64,000 nucleotides of DNA from Chloroflexota bacterium (GTDB taxonomy: Bacteria > Chloroflexota > Chloroflexia > Chloroflexales > Roseiflexaceae). Below, piece after piece: positions 26,701-34,262 of the stretch. Position 1 is the first letter of the stretch. Each line of letters starts with the position of its first letter. Under the pieces are notes generated by a model that saw only the letters and a list, made by a program, of their open reading frames with translations, did not search any database and was not told the DNA's origin. Location: positions 1 through 64,000 of the forward strand of contig JAGWYG010000006.1 in assembly GCA_018969485.1 (NCBI GenBank), read 5' to 3'. Made by a program: the position numbers and the translations under genes.

Positions 26701-27771
26701 ATGGCCCCGATTCGTGTCGCCGGGATCAACTTCGAGCACTTCCACATGGGCGACCTGTTGCGCATGGTCCATGAGCATCCGGGCGCCGAGCTGGTGGGCA
26801 TCTGCGATGAGCAGCCCGAGCGCATGCAGGCCGCCGCCGCCAACTTCGCCATTCCCGCCTCGCGCGTCTTCACCGATCCCCACGCCTGTCTGACCGCCAC
26901 CACTCCCGACCTGGTCATCCTGTGTCCGGCGGCGGCGCGTCACGGCGAATTCGTCGAACTGGTCGCGCCCTATGGCGTCCACATCATCGTCGAGAAGCCG
27001 ATGGCCGCCACGCTCGCCGAAGCCGACCGCATGCTCGCGGCGATGGCGGCGGGCGGCAAGCAACTGGCGATCAACTGGCCGCTGGCCTGGTATCCGCCAC
27101 ACGTGACCAGCAAGCGGCTGATCGATGCCGGCGTGATCGGCGACGTCATCGAGGTGCATTACTACGATGGCAACCGTGGGCCGCTCTGGCACACCGCCGA
27201 CAAGCTCGAGCAGACGCCGACCACCGCGATGAAGGCGGCGAGCTGGTTCTACCGCGCCGCCCAGGGTGGCGGCTCGCTGCTCGACTATCTGGGGTACGGC
27301 ACCACCCTGGGCACCTGGTTCATGGACGGTCGCGCACCGCTCGAGGTTACCGCCGTCGTCGACTCGACCGCCGGGCTGGAGGTCGACGAGCACAGCATCA
27401 CCATCGCGCGCTATGCGCATGGGCTGTCGAAGTTCGAGACGCGCTGGGGTACCTTCACCGATCCATGGACGCTGCAGCCACAGCCAAAGTGTGGCTTCGT
27501 CATCGTCGGCAGCGAGGGCACGATCAGCTCCTACGATTACGAGCCGACCATCCGGGTCCAGACGCGCGCCAACCCGGCCGGCGAGGTGCTGCCAGTCGAT
27601 GAACTGGCGCCGCCTCACCAGAACCCGATCCAGTACATGATCGACCGGATCGTCAGCGGCCGGCCCGTCACAGGGCCGTTGTCGCCGGCGATCTGCCGCA
27701 TCGGCCAGCAGATCGTCGACAGCGCGGTGCTCAGCGCCCGCGAGCGTCGCACCGTCGCGCTGGTCTCGTGA
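26701..27771 (+). CDS. Gfo/Idh/MocA-family oxidoreductase (second paralogue)
   Basis: A 356-residue dehydrogenase of the same superfamily but clearly divergent from the preceding one. The N-terminus lacks the classical GxGxxG (VAGINFEHFHMGDLLRMV), so cofactor binding may be altered. The catalytic-Lys motif is intact as HIIVEKPMAATLAEAD near residue 97. The substrate domain has SLLDYLGYGTTLGTWFM. The ATG at 26701 follows AGGAGAGG. Two Gfo/Idh/MocA proteins in tandem often carry out sequential oxidation and reduction steps, as in inositol or levoglucosan routes. Which sugar is acted on here is unknown. Confidence 0.85.
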   Translation: MAPIRVAGINFEHFHMGDLLRMVHEHPGAELVGICDEQPERMQAAAANFAIPASRVFTDPHACLTATTPDLVILCPAAARHGEFVELVAPYGVHIIVEKPMAATLAEADRMLAAMAAGGKQLAINWPLAWYPPHVTSKRLIDAGVIGDVIEVHYYDGNRGPLWHTADKLEQTPTTAMKAASWFYRAAQGGGSLLDYLGYGTTLGTWFMDGRAPLEVTAVVDSTAGLEVDEHSITIARYAHGLSKFETRWGTFTDPWTLQPQPKCGFVIVGSEGTISSYDYEPTIRVQTRANPAGEVLPVDELAPPHQNPIQYMIDRIVSGRPVTGPLSPAICRIGQQIVDSAVLSARERRTVALVS

Positions 27772-27781
27772 GTGCATGGCT

Positions 27782-27806
27782 GGCCGCACCTGTCCGGGGT
27801 GCGGCC
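27782..27806 (+). other. Intercistronic hairpin before the SIS gene
   Basis: GGCCGCACC (27782-27790) pairs perfectly with GGTGCGGCC (27798-27806) around a 7-nt loop. It lies in the only sizeable gap inside the operon. No U-run follows, so it is more likely an RNA processing or stability element, or an attenuator, than a terminator. Confidence 0.55.
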
Positions 27807-27825
27807 GCCAGATGAAGGGGGGCCT

Positions 27826-28608
27826 GTGACCATCGATCCTGCTGCCGCGCTCGCCTATCTCGACGAAGCGCACGCGATCGTCGAGCGCATCCGTGCCACG
27901 CAGCTCGGCCCGCTCGGCGATGCTGCACGCATCTGCAGCGACAGCATCGCCGCCGGCGGCCTGGTGCACCTGTTTGGCACCGGGCACTCACGCATTCCGG
28001 TCGAGGAGATCTTCCCGCGCCATGGCAGCTTTCCGGGTTTCCACCCGATCGTCGAGCTATCGCTGACCCATCACACGCAGGTCGTCGGCGCGAACGGGCA
28101 GCGTCAGGCGATGCACATCGAGAAGCTCGAAGGCTTCGGCGAGGTCATCCTGCGCAACTTTGTGTTCGGCCCACACGATAGCTTCATCATCTTCTCGAAC
28201 GGCGGCGTGAATGGCGTGGTGATCGACGTGGCGCTCGGCGCGCGCGCCCGCGGCATGCCGGTGATCGCCTGTGTCTCGCTGGCGCATTGCCAGGCCTCGA
28301 CGGCGCGGCACCGCTCGGGTCAGCGGCTGATCGACATCGCCGATGTCGTGCTGGACAACTGCAGCCCGGCCGGCGATGCGATGGTGGCGATCGACGGGCT
28401 GGAGTACCCAGTCGGGCCGGGATCGACGATCGGCTACGCGACGCTGGTCAACGCGCTGAAATGCCTGGTGGCCGGCGAACTGACGCGACGTGGCCAGCCG
28501 CCGCTGGTGCTCACCAGTGGCGTCCTGATCGGCGCGGAGCGCTCGGCGCAGCTGTTCGATGCCACCTACGATGACTACCGCGCGCGGGTGCGCCAGGTGT
28601 ACGGGTGA
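27826..28608 (+). CDS. SIS-domain sugar isomerase-like protein (UPF0309 type)
   Basis: A 260-residue protein with one sugar-isomerase fold. The phosphosugar-binding pocket reads GGLVHLFGTGHSRIPVEEIF near residue 45, then FIIFSNGGVNGVVID near residue 125 (the SxxGxx loop has S and N-G-G). It resembles the UPF0309 group, implicated in handling N-acetyl-amino-sugar phosphates. It probably isomerises, or cleaves an ether from, a phosphorylated sugar in the cytosol. The GTG start follows GAAGGGGGG. Its stop overlaps the SDR start as GTGA. SIS proteins under HutC-type regulators support an amino-sugar-related pathway, though no deaminase or deacetylase is present. Confidence 0.82.
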   Translation: MTIDPAAALAYLDEAHAIVERIRATQLGPLGDAARICSDSIAAGGLVHLFGTGHSRIPVEEIFPRHGSFPGFHPIVELSLTHHTQVVGANGQRQAMHIEKLEGFGEVILRNFVFGPHDSFIIFSNGGVNGVVIDVALGARARGMPVIACVSLAHCQASTARHRSGQRLIDIADVVLDNCSPAGDAMVAIDGLEYPVGPGSTIGYATLVNALKCLVAGELTRRGQPPLVLTSGVLIGAERSAQLFDATYDDYRARVRQVYG

Positions 28609-29384
28609 GCGCCGCGAGCCCGCACGGGCGCGTCGCCGTGGTGACTGGCGCGGCCAGCGGTATCGGCCGGGCGGTGGCCGGGCGATTTGCTGCCGGGGGC
28701 GCCAGCGTCGTCGGCATCGACGTCGACACCGCCGGGCTGGCGACGCTGGTCGATGAGCTCGGACGAGCAGGTGGCCGGGCTACCGCATACACCTGTGACG
28801 TCGCCGACCCGGTGGCGGTCGCCACGACCATCGATGCCGTGGTGCGGCAGCATGGTGGCATCGACGTGCTCTTCAACGGCGTCGGCGTCAGCGGCCGGCG
28901 CTGGGGCGATGGCCCGGTCGATCGATGCAGCCTCGAGGCGTGGCAGCGGGTGCTGGAGCTCAACCTCACCAGCATGTTTCTGGTCTGCCGCCATGCGATG
29001 CCGTCGATCTGCGCGCGGCGCGGCGCCGTCATCAACCTCGCGTCGGTGCTGGGCATCGTGGGTGGCGACGAGGACTTCGCGACCCATGCGTATGCTGCCA
29101 GCAAGGGGGGCATCATCGCGCTCTCGCGGGCGATGGCCAGCTACTATGCCCCACAGGGCGTGCGCGTCAATGTCATCGCTCCGGGGCTGATCGCCACGCC
29201 GATGAGCGCCCGGGCCCAGCAGAATCCGCAGATCGTCGCGCGGCTGGCCACGCTGCAGCCGCTCACTGGCACCTTCGGCCAGCCCGACGATGTCGCCGCC
29301 GCCGCATGGTACCTGGCATCCGATGATGCGCGCTTCGTCACCGGGATCGTGCTGCCTGTCGATGGTGGCTGGACCGTTCGTTGA
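28605..29384 (+). CDS. Short-chain dehydrogenase/reductase (classical SDR)
   Basis: A 259-residue NAD(P)-dependent oxidoreductase. Motifs: TGAASGIG cofactor loop at about residue 15, an acidic residue after the second strand (GIDVD) suggesting NAD preference, NGVGVSG in place of NNAG, catalytic Ser in NLASVLG, and YAASK giving the YxxxK dyad. The C-terminal ends with the usual GIVLPVDGGWT. The GTG start overlaps the SIS stop by 4 bp. In this operon it likely oxidises a hydroxyl of a sugar acid or polyol intermediate. Substrate unknown. Confidence 0.9.
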   Translation: MSAASPHGRVAVVTGAASGIGRAVAGRFAAGGASVVGIDVDTAGLATLVDELGRAGGRATAYTCDVADPVAVATTIDAVVRQHGGIDVLFNGVGVSGRRWGDGPVDRCSLEAWQRVLELNLTSMFLVCRHAMPSICARRGAVINLASVLGIVGGDEDFATHAYAASKGGIIALSRAMASYYAPQGVRVNVIAPGLIATPMSARAQQNPQIVARLATLQPLTGTFGQPDDVAAAAWYLASDDARFVTGIVLPVDGGWTVR

Positions 29385-29411
29385 CCCTGGCGTTGAATGA
29401 GAGAGAGACCC

Positions 29412-30446
29412 ATGACGACATCTTTGCCGCTGCTGCCCACCAGCGTGATTGGCTCGTACGCCTGGCCGGCGTGGTTGCACTCGGCGCTCGCCGCCGCCGA
29501 GCGCGGCGACTACGGCGTCGATGACATGCGCGAGGCCCAGGACGACGCCGTCGACCTGGCACTGCGCGATCAGGCCGACGCCGGCGTCGACATCGTGACC
29601 GACGGCGAGATGCGCCGCGCCGGATTCTTCACCGCGGCGTTCTACGGCCACCTGACCGGGCTGCGCGAGCTCGCGCCACGCCGCAAGGTCGGCGTCGCCG
29701 GTCATGACCAGCGCGAGAGCTACGAGGCGGTCGAGGCGCTGCAGGCTCCGGGCGGCCTGGGATTGGTGGACGAGTACCGTTATGTGCGTCAGCGTACCGA
29801 TCGGCTGATCAAGATGCCCTGTGCCGGCGCCTACACGCTCGCCGGCCGCATCAAGCCGGGTGCGGTGTACCGTGATCGTATGGCAGTAGCGCAGGCGTTG
29901 GCCGTGATCATCAACACCGAGCTCAAGGCGCTGGTGGCCGATGGTGCGACGTTCATCCAGATCGATGAGCCATCATACGCCGTGCACCCCGATGCGCCGC
30001 GCGAGTTCGTCGAGCTGTTCAACGCGACGGTCGCCGGGGTCGAGGCGAAGATCGGCCTGCATCTCTGCTTTGGCAACTATGTCGGCCGGCCGGTGGCCCG
30101 CCGCAGCTACCGGCCGCTGTTCCCCCACATCCTCGACGTCCACGCGCACCAGTTTGCCCTCGAGTTCGCCAACCGCGAGCTGGCCGAACTGGCGCTCTGG
30201 CAGGAGTTCCCCAACGATCGCGAGCTGGCTGCCGGGCTGATCGATGTGAAGAACTATCACGTCGAGACGCCGGAGGAGGTCGCGCAGAACATCCGCGAGG
30301 CGCTGCGCTTCATCGCCCCGGAGCAGTTGAGCGTGGTGCCCGACTGCGGCTTCAGCCAGACGGCGCGCTGGGCGTCGCGCGCCAAGCTGCGCGCCATGGT
30401 GGCGGGAACCCGGATCGTGCGCCGTGAGCTGACCGGCGAGGCGTGA
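29412..30446 (+). CDS. Short MetE-like (cobalamin-independent methionine synthase family) protein
   Basis: A 344-residue protein matching only the C-terminal, catalytic barrel of MetE. The N-terminal start is PTSVIGSYAWPAWL. Zinc-site residues are visible: His and Cys in LHLCFGNY, the Glu in LIDVKNYHVETPEEV, and Cys in VPDCGFSQTARW. Relatives of this size include core-MetE enzymes, which take methyl from a corrinoid protein, and zinc enzymes that alkylate other thiols, such as epoxyalkane:CoM transferase. Full-length MetE is about 750 residues, so this is not a standard methionine synthase. As last gene of the GntR operon it may remove a methyl or process a thiol adduct. Function unproven. 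Confidence 0.82.
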   Translation: MTTSLPLLPTSVIGSYAWPAWLHSALAAAERGDYGVDDMREAQDDAVDLALRDQADAGVDIVTDGEMRRAGFFTAAFYGHLTGLRELAPRRKVGVAGHDQRESYEAVEALQAPGGLGLVDEYRYVRQRTDRLIKMPCAGAYTLAGRIKPGAVYRDRMAVAQALAVIINTELKALVADGATFIQIDEPSYAVHPDAPREFVELFNATVAGVEAKIGLHLCFGNYVGRPVARRSYRPLFPHILDVHAHQFALEFANRELAELALWQEFPNDRELAAGLIDVKNYHVETPEEVAQNIREALRFIAPEQLSVVPDCGFSQTARWASRAKLRAMVAGTRIVRRELTGEA

Positions 30447-30494
30447 GCGGCTCGGCTCCATGAGCGGGGCTCTCCGGCCGTGCGGTGATCATGC

Positions 30495-30530
30495 ATCTGC
30501 GCCGCGTGGGGTTACCCACGCGGCGCAGAT
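30495..30530. terminator. Perfect 16-bp hairpin ending the GntR operon
   Basis: ATCTGCGCCGCGTGGG (30495-30510) pairs without mismatch with 30515-30530 around a GTTA loop. It stands 48 bp after the MetE-like stop and between convergent genes, so it may act in both directions. Only a short T-containing tail follows. Confidence 0.8.
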
Positions 30531-30653
30531 CTGGTTTCGGCACGATGAGGAGCATCGTGCGCACGATGCGATGTCCTGCGGCGGCGCCCGCCGCATGCCA
30601 GGGCGAGCCAGGCCGGCCACGCCGCCACGGCGGACGGCGGCCCGTCCGAGTGA

Positions 30654-31034
30654 TCAGGTGCGCGGGCGCAATGTACGCATCAGCGCCATGCCGCCGAGCA
30701 TCATCGCCGCAGCCAGCGCCAGCCAGATCACCCGCAGATCGTCGGCGCCACCCGACTCAGGCATCTGCGCCGGCACCGGCGTCGCCGTCGGCGGTGCCAC
30801 CGTCGGCACGACCGTCGGCGCGGTCGTCGCCGTCGGTGCACGTGTCGCGGTCGGCGGTATCGCGCTGGCCGTCAGCTGCGCCTGAACCGTGGCCAGCGGC
30901 AACTGCGTCGGTGCCAGCGTCGGCCTGGTTCCCTGCGCGCGCCCGGGCGCCGCATCGACCACAGTCGTCAGCGTCAGTGCGATCAGCGCGATCGCCAATG
31001 CCCAGACATAGGTTCGCATCGTCGTCCCCATCAT
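30654..31034 (-). CDS. Secreted Pro/Thr-rich protein with C-terminal anchor-like segment
   Basis: A 126-residue protein of unrecognised family. A signal peptide (TYVWALAIALIALTLTTVVDA, cleavage near residue 28) is followed by a low-complexity PTATRAPTATTAPT linker. At the C-terminus, MPESGG precedes a hydrophobic stretch (VIWLALAAAMMLGGMALM) and a basic tail, RTLRPRT. That order mimics an LPxTG sorting signal, but the motif is MPESG rather than LPxTG, and no sortase is nearby. A plain C-terminal membrane anchor is the safer reading. The ATG overlaps the stop of the upstream gene (ATGA). It is the third gene of the operon that starts at 33430. Confidence 0.7.
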   Translation of the reverse strand: MMGTTMRTYVWALAIALIALTLTTVVDAAPGRAQGTRPTLAPTQLPLATVQAQLTASAIPPTATRAPTATTAPTVVPTVAPPTATPVPAQMPESGGADDLRVIWLALAAAMMLGGMALMRTLRPRT

Positions 31035-32230
31035 TTCACCACGACATTGATCGGGCTTTCGACCACGCCGCCACTCGAATCGACGTCACCGAAGGCCTCA
31101 TTATAGGTGTCACCCAGCACATACACCCGATACGAACCGGGCTGGGCGAAGCCGACGAAGTTCGAGCGATCGGCATCAGCGGCGAACGAGCTCAATGTGA
31201 TCGTCTCGCCAGGCTGCAGCACCTCGACGCGCCATGTCGAGCCAGAATCGGCGATGTCACTCCAGGGCAGCAGCGGCGCCGGCTCGCGGCGCGGCGCGAT
31301 GTACAGATCGACCCAGAACGGCTGCGTCGGACGATCGGTGATGTTGGTGACGCTCACCAGGATCTCGACCGGATCACCGACGGTCGGCTGCGCCGGACGC
31401 ACGTCCTGGATCACCGTCACCAGCAACGGCCCAGCAGGCAACGGCGTGGCGGTCGGCGGCGGTGTGGCCGTCGGCGGCGGCGGCGTGGCCGTCGGCGGCG
31501 GCGGTGTGGCCGTCGGCGGCACAATCTCCACTGTCGGCGGCGCGGTCGGCGTCACGGGCAGCGCCGCGGGCTGGCCAAAGCTATTGATGACCAGCACCAG
31601 GCCGATGATCACCGCAAGGCCCAGCACCGCAGTGCCCGCGAACCACAGATACTGCCCGGAGCGCTCGGGTGGCGCCTCGGCCGCCGGTGCCGCCGCCGGT
31701 GCTGCCACCGGCGTATCATTTGAGCGCACCGCAATCCGGGGCAGCGGGTTGGTCTCTGACGAACTCGGTGGGCTGGGCACGATTACCGGCGCGACCGGTG
31801 GTGCGGCGCTGGGCGGCGGCGTGATGATCGGCGCTGGCACGACCGGTTCGGCGGGAGCGAGCAGCGGCCGCGGCAGCCGCTGGCGCAGAATCGATGCCAA
31901 GGCTGTCGGCCCGTACGGGCCAGGATGCGCGACATCGAACCCGACCGCAAGCATCGCACCCTCGCGGCCGATCGTCACCAGCGCCGGACGCTGTCGCAGC
32001 AGCCGATAGGCGGCGAGGATGGCCGTGTCGCCGCCAGTGCGGCCGCACAGCGCCACCGACGCACGCTGCGCCTCGGGCGTGTTCTCCAGTTCGCGGGCGT
32101 CGCGTACGACGATGAAGTCGTAGCCAGCCTCGGAGATCGCCCGCCCCAGCGGCTGCAGATCAGTGTAGGCCACCCCGATCGCGATCGCGAGGGTCGGATC
32201 GACGTCCTGCTCGGGTGTCGTCTCGTCCAT
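31031..32230 (-). CDS. Single-pass membrane protein: receiver-like domain, Pro/Thr linker, CARDB-like domain
   Basis: A 399-residue protein with unusual architecture. Residues about 12-115 look like a response-regulator fold (LAIAIGVAYTDLQPLGRAIS, ending ASILRQRL) but without a clear phospho-accepting Asp. A Pro/Ala/Ser-rich cytosolic linker follows, then one transmembrane helix (about 193-217). Outside the membrane come four TATPPPP-type repeats and a C-terminal CARDB/Ig-like beta domain: VGDPVEILVSVTNI, LQPGETITL and a PGSYRVYVLGD block. It could relay or anchor across the membrane. The gene lies 9 bp downstream of the coiled-coil gene and overlaps the anchor-like gene by 4 bp. Confidence 0.72.
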   Translation of the reverse strand: MDETTPEQDVDPTLAIAIGVAYTDLQPLGRAISEAGYDFIVVRDARELENTPEAQRASVALCGRTGGDTAILAAYRLLRQRPALVTIGREGAMLAVGFDVAHPGPYGPTALASILRQRLPRPLLAPAEPVVPAPIITPPPSAAPPVAPVIVPSPPSSSETNPLPRIAVRSNDTPVAAPAAAPAAEAPPERSGQYLWFAGTAVLGLAVIIGLVLVINSFGQPAALPVTPTAPPTVEIVPPTATPPPPTATPPPPTATPPPTATPLPAGPLLVTVIQDVRPAQPTVGDPVEILVSVTNITDRPTQPFWVDLYIAPRREPAPLLPWSDIADSGSTWRVEVLQPGETITLSSFAADADRSNFVGFAQPGSYRVYVLGDTYNEAFGDVDSSGGVVESPINVVVK

Positions 32231-32239
32231 AGCTTCCGT

Positions 32240-33430
32240 CTAACTGACGTACGCGAAACGCAACGTCCGACCGGAGGCCTCGCCAGGGCGCAACGTATCA
32301 GCCATGTCGACGCGCAGAACCTGTGCGAGCGCGGCGACGTCGTCGGCAGTGATGTTGAGTTCGAGCAGCCGCTGCTCGTAGCGCAACAGTTGGACATTCC
32401 GGATGCCGTTCGCCCGGCTGATCTGGTCGATGAGCTCGGATGCGATCACGAAGTTGCGCACGTCGCTGACTTCGACGTGGAACCGGTTGGCGGCAGTCTC
32501 GCCTTCGGCCTGCGCGGCGTCGGGTGGCGTGACTTGGCGCGTCTCGGCGCGCGGCGGCACGGCGGGTGGCGGTGGCGCTACCGGCGGTGGCACGACGGGC
32601 GGCGGCGACACAACCGGCGGTGGCACGACGGGTGGCTTGGCTGCTGGCGTTTCGCTGCGCGGCGCCGGCGGGACGGGCGTGCTACCGACCGGCCGCACCG
32701 GCTGAGGCGGCGGTGCTACCGGTGGAGTGGCGCGCGGCGCGGGCGGCGGCGGCGGCGTAGGGCGTGGCGCGGGCGGCACGACTCGCGGCCGCTCGGCAGG
32801 TGGCTCGGCGGCGCCAGCGGGGTTTACGGCGCCGGTGATCTGGAAGAGATCGGCCAGAGAGCGCTGCAGGCCCGCGAGACGGTCGCTGAGTGAGCGCGTC
32901 TCGGTGCGCAGCCGATCGCGCTCCTCGTAGGCATCCTGCAGCATCTGCGCAACTTCGGTCTCCGCCTGCTGGCGCATCGCATTCAGGTCGGCTTCGGCCT
33001 GTTGCAGGTCGTGGGTGATCCGGCTCTGCGCCTCGGCTTCGCGCCGCGCCAACTCGGCTTCGGTGTGCTGGCGTAGCTGCTGCATCTCGGCCTGCGCCTG
33101 GATGCGCATCTGGTTGATCTCGGCAGTGGCGGCCGCACGCTCCTGCGCACTCTGGGCGCGAAGATCGGCGATCTCCTTCACCAGCAGATCGCGGGCATTC
33201 TGCTGCTCGAGACGCATCTCGCGATACCGGCCGAGCAAGAGCTCAGCTTCCTGCTCCATCTGGCGCGTGAGCGTGCTGGCGAACTGGACGGCTTGCTCAA
33301 TGCGCGCCTGGATTTGCTGATCGACGGTCTGATAGAGGCTCAGACGCTTGTGGGCCCACTCGCTGAACCGCTGCTCGTCTTCAAACGCAGCAGACTGACC
33401 GCCGGGAGTGCCTCCTGGATTTGTGTCCAT
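32240..33430 (-). CDS. Coiled-coil protein with Pro-rich linker and conserved C-terminal domain
   Basis: A 396-residue protein, family not recognised. Residues about 15-190 form a long Gln/Glu/Arg-rich coiled coil (e.g. QQIQARIEQAVQFASTL, AEAQSRITHDLQQAEADL). Residues about 205-315 are Pro-rich (PPPVVSPPPVVPP). The final 80 residues make a compact domain, FHVEVSDVRNFVIASELIDQ to LRVDMADTLRPGEA. No signal peptide or membrane helix is visible, so it is probably cytosolic, perhaps a scaffold beneath the membrane protein encoded next. The ATG at 33430 is chosen for GAGAGAGG upstream. An earlier in-frame start at 33493 lacks a binding site. Confidence 0.75.
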   Translation of the reverse strand: MDTNPGGTPGGQSAAFEDEQRFSEWAHKRLSLYQTVDQQIQARIEQAVQFASTLTRQMEQEAELLLGRYREMRLEQQNARDLLVKEIADLRAQSAQERAAATAEINQMRIQAQAEMQQLRQHTEAELARREAEAQSRITHDLQQAEADLNAMRQQAETEVAQMLQDAYEERDRLRTETRSLSDRLAGLQRSLADLFQITGAVNPAGAAEPPAERPRVVPPAPRPTPPPPPAPRATPPVAPPPQPVRPVGSTPVPPAPRSETPAAKPPVVPPPVVSPPPVVPPPVAPPPPAVPPRAETRQVTPPDAAQAEGETAANRFHVEVSDVRNFVIASELIDQISRANGIRNVQLLRYEQRLLELNITADDVAALAQVLRVDMADTLRPGEASGRTLRFAYVS

Positions 33431-33618
33431 CGCGGAACCTCTCTCGCCAGTTGCGCTTCGCCGTTCAGGAGCACGTCGCCGGGCAGTGAACAATCGCCGT
33501 CCGGGCTGTGCGCCACGCTCGACGGGTATGCCTCACAGGCGCACCGGACAAACAACCCCGCAGTTCCGACAGCTTGCTGTGCCGAACTGACCGCGCTGGG
33601 TGCCCTGTTTCCGGAGCG

Positions 33619-33647
33619 AGTATAGCATAGTGACTTGTGAGCGTCAA
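33619..33647 (-). promoter_or_regulatory. Sigma70 promoter of the coiled-coil operon
   Basis: On the minus strand TTGACG (33642-33647) and TATACT (33619-33624) are 17 bp apart and the -10 is extended by TGC. It shares every one of these features with the infC promoter. Predicted leader is about 175 nt. The -35 lies only 5 bp from the insertion element beginning at 33653. Confidence 0.82.
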
Positions 33648-33652
33648 GCATC

Positions 33653-34236
33653 GGATGTGACGTAACATCTTGTATGGGGGATGACGATGCGCCATCCAGT
33701 TCGCGCTGACGGCGTACGCTTCAGGGGATACCGCATCGCAGCGAGCACAGTCGCGACAGCACTGCGGCGTGGCGGCTTGTCCGCGGACGCCGCACCACAC
33801 GGTTGTGCCGCGGCGAGCCTGGCCACCTGCAGCGCCCGCGCCCTGGCCGGACAGCCCGCGCCACCTGGACGTGCGCTTGCCACATCAGACGTCCGTACCC
33901 TATGTCTCTCCAGAGAAACCTCCCCCGCACGGGGGAAACCCCTCGGCGCCATCGCGGCGCAACCCGGCTGCGCGGGCGATGGTGGCAGGCCGCGTCGGCG
34001 GCTTTGACCCTGGGAGCCGCGCCCCTTCAGGGCGCCGGCACCCCGTCGGGGCGCGCCGTCGCCGAGCCCTGCGACGGCGCGCCGTCGGGGGAGTGTTGGC
34101 AGCGCCTGTACCCGTTCGTGCGGCTGCGGTACGGTCACCGCCTTCGAAAGGCCGCTCGCCCGCGCTTCTTCGCGGCGAGGAAATCGCGATCGCTCGCCGT
34201 ATGCTCCTGCGCACTGCAAAACGCCATGTCACACCC
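33653..34236. mobile_element. Probable non-autonomous element (MITE-like) with imperfect inverted ends
   Basis: The left end reads GGATGTGACGTAACATCTTG. The right end, read inward on the minus strand, is GGGTGTGACATGGCGTTTTG. Both resemble the termini of the adjoining ISKra4-like element (34263-35027). The 584-bp interior holds no supported gene; open frames there lack recognisable products. It contains dispersed-repeat copy C. With flanks it accounts for the gene-free stretch 33648-34262. Boundaries are estimated by eye. Confidence 0.5.
33811..33950 (+). repeat. Dispersed repeat, copy C
   Basis: Closest partner is copy B (20943-21086, opposite orientation); copy A lies at 11-88. The shared core is CCCTGGCCGGACAGCCCGCG followed by CCTGGACGTGCGCTTGCC. 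Copies B and C also agree across a further 50 bp beyond the core. It sits inside the MITE-like element. Confidence 0.6.
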
Positions 34237-34262
34237 ATGTGACGGGCGTGAACGCGTGACGT

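Noticed and set aside
30654-30740. True LPxTG sortase substrate
   Set aside because: The motif is MPESG and no sortase gene lies in the window; kept only as an anchor-like tail.
33681-34242. Several overlapping open frames on both strands of the MITE-like region
   Set aside because: No recognisable product, no consistent ribosome site, and the frames coincide with the dispersed repeat and GC-rich hairpins.
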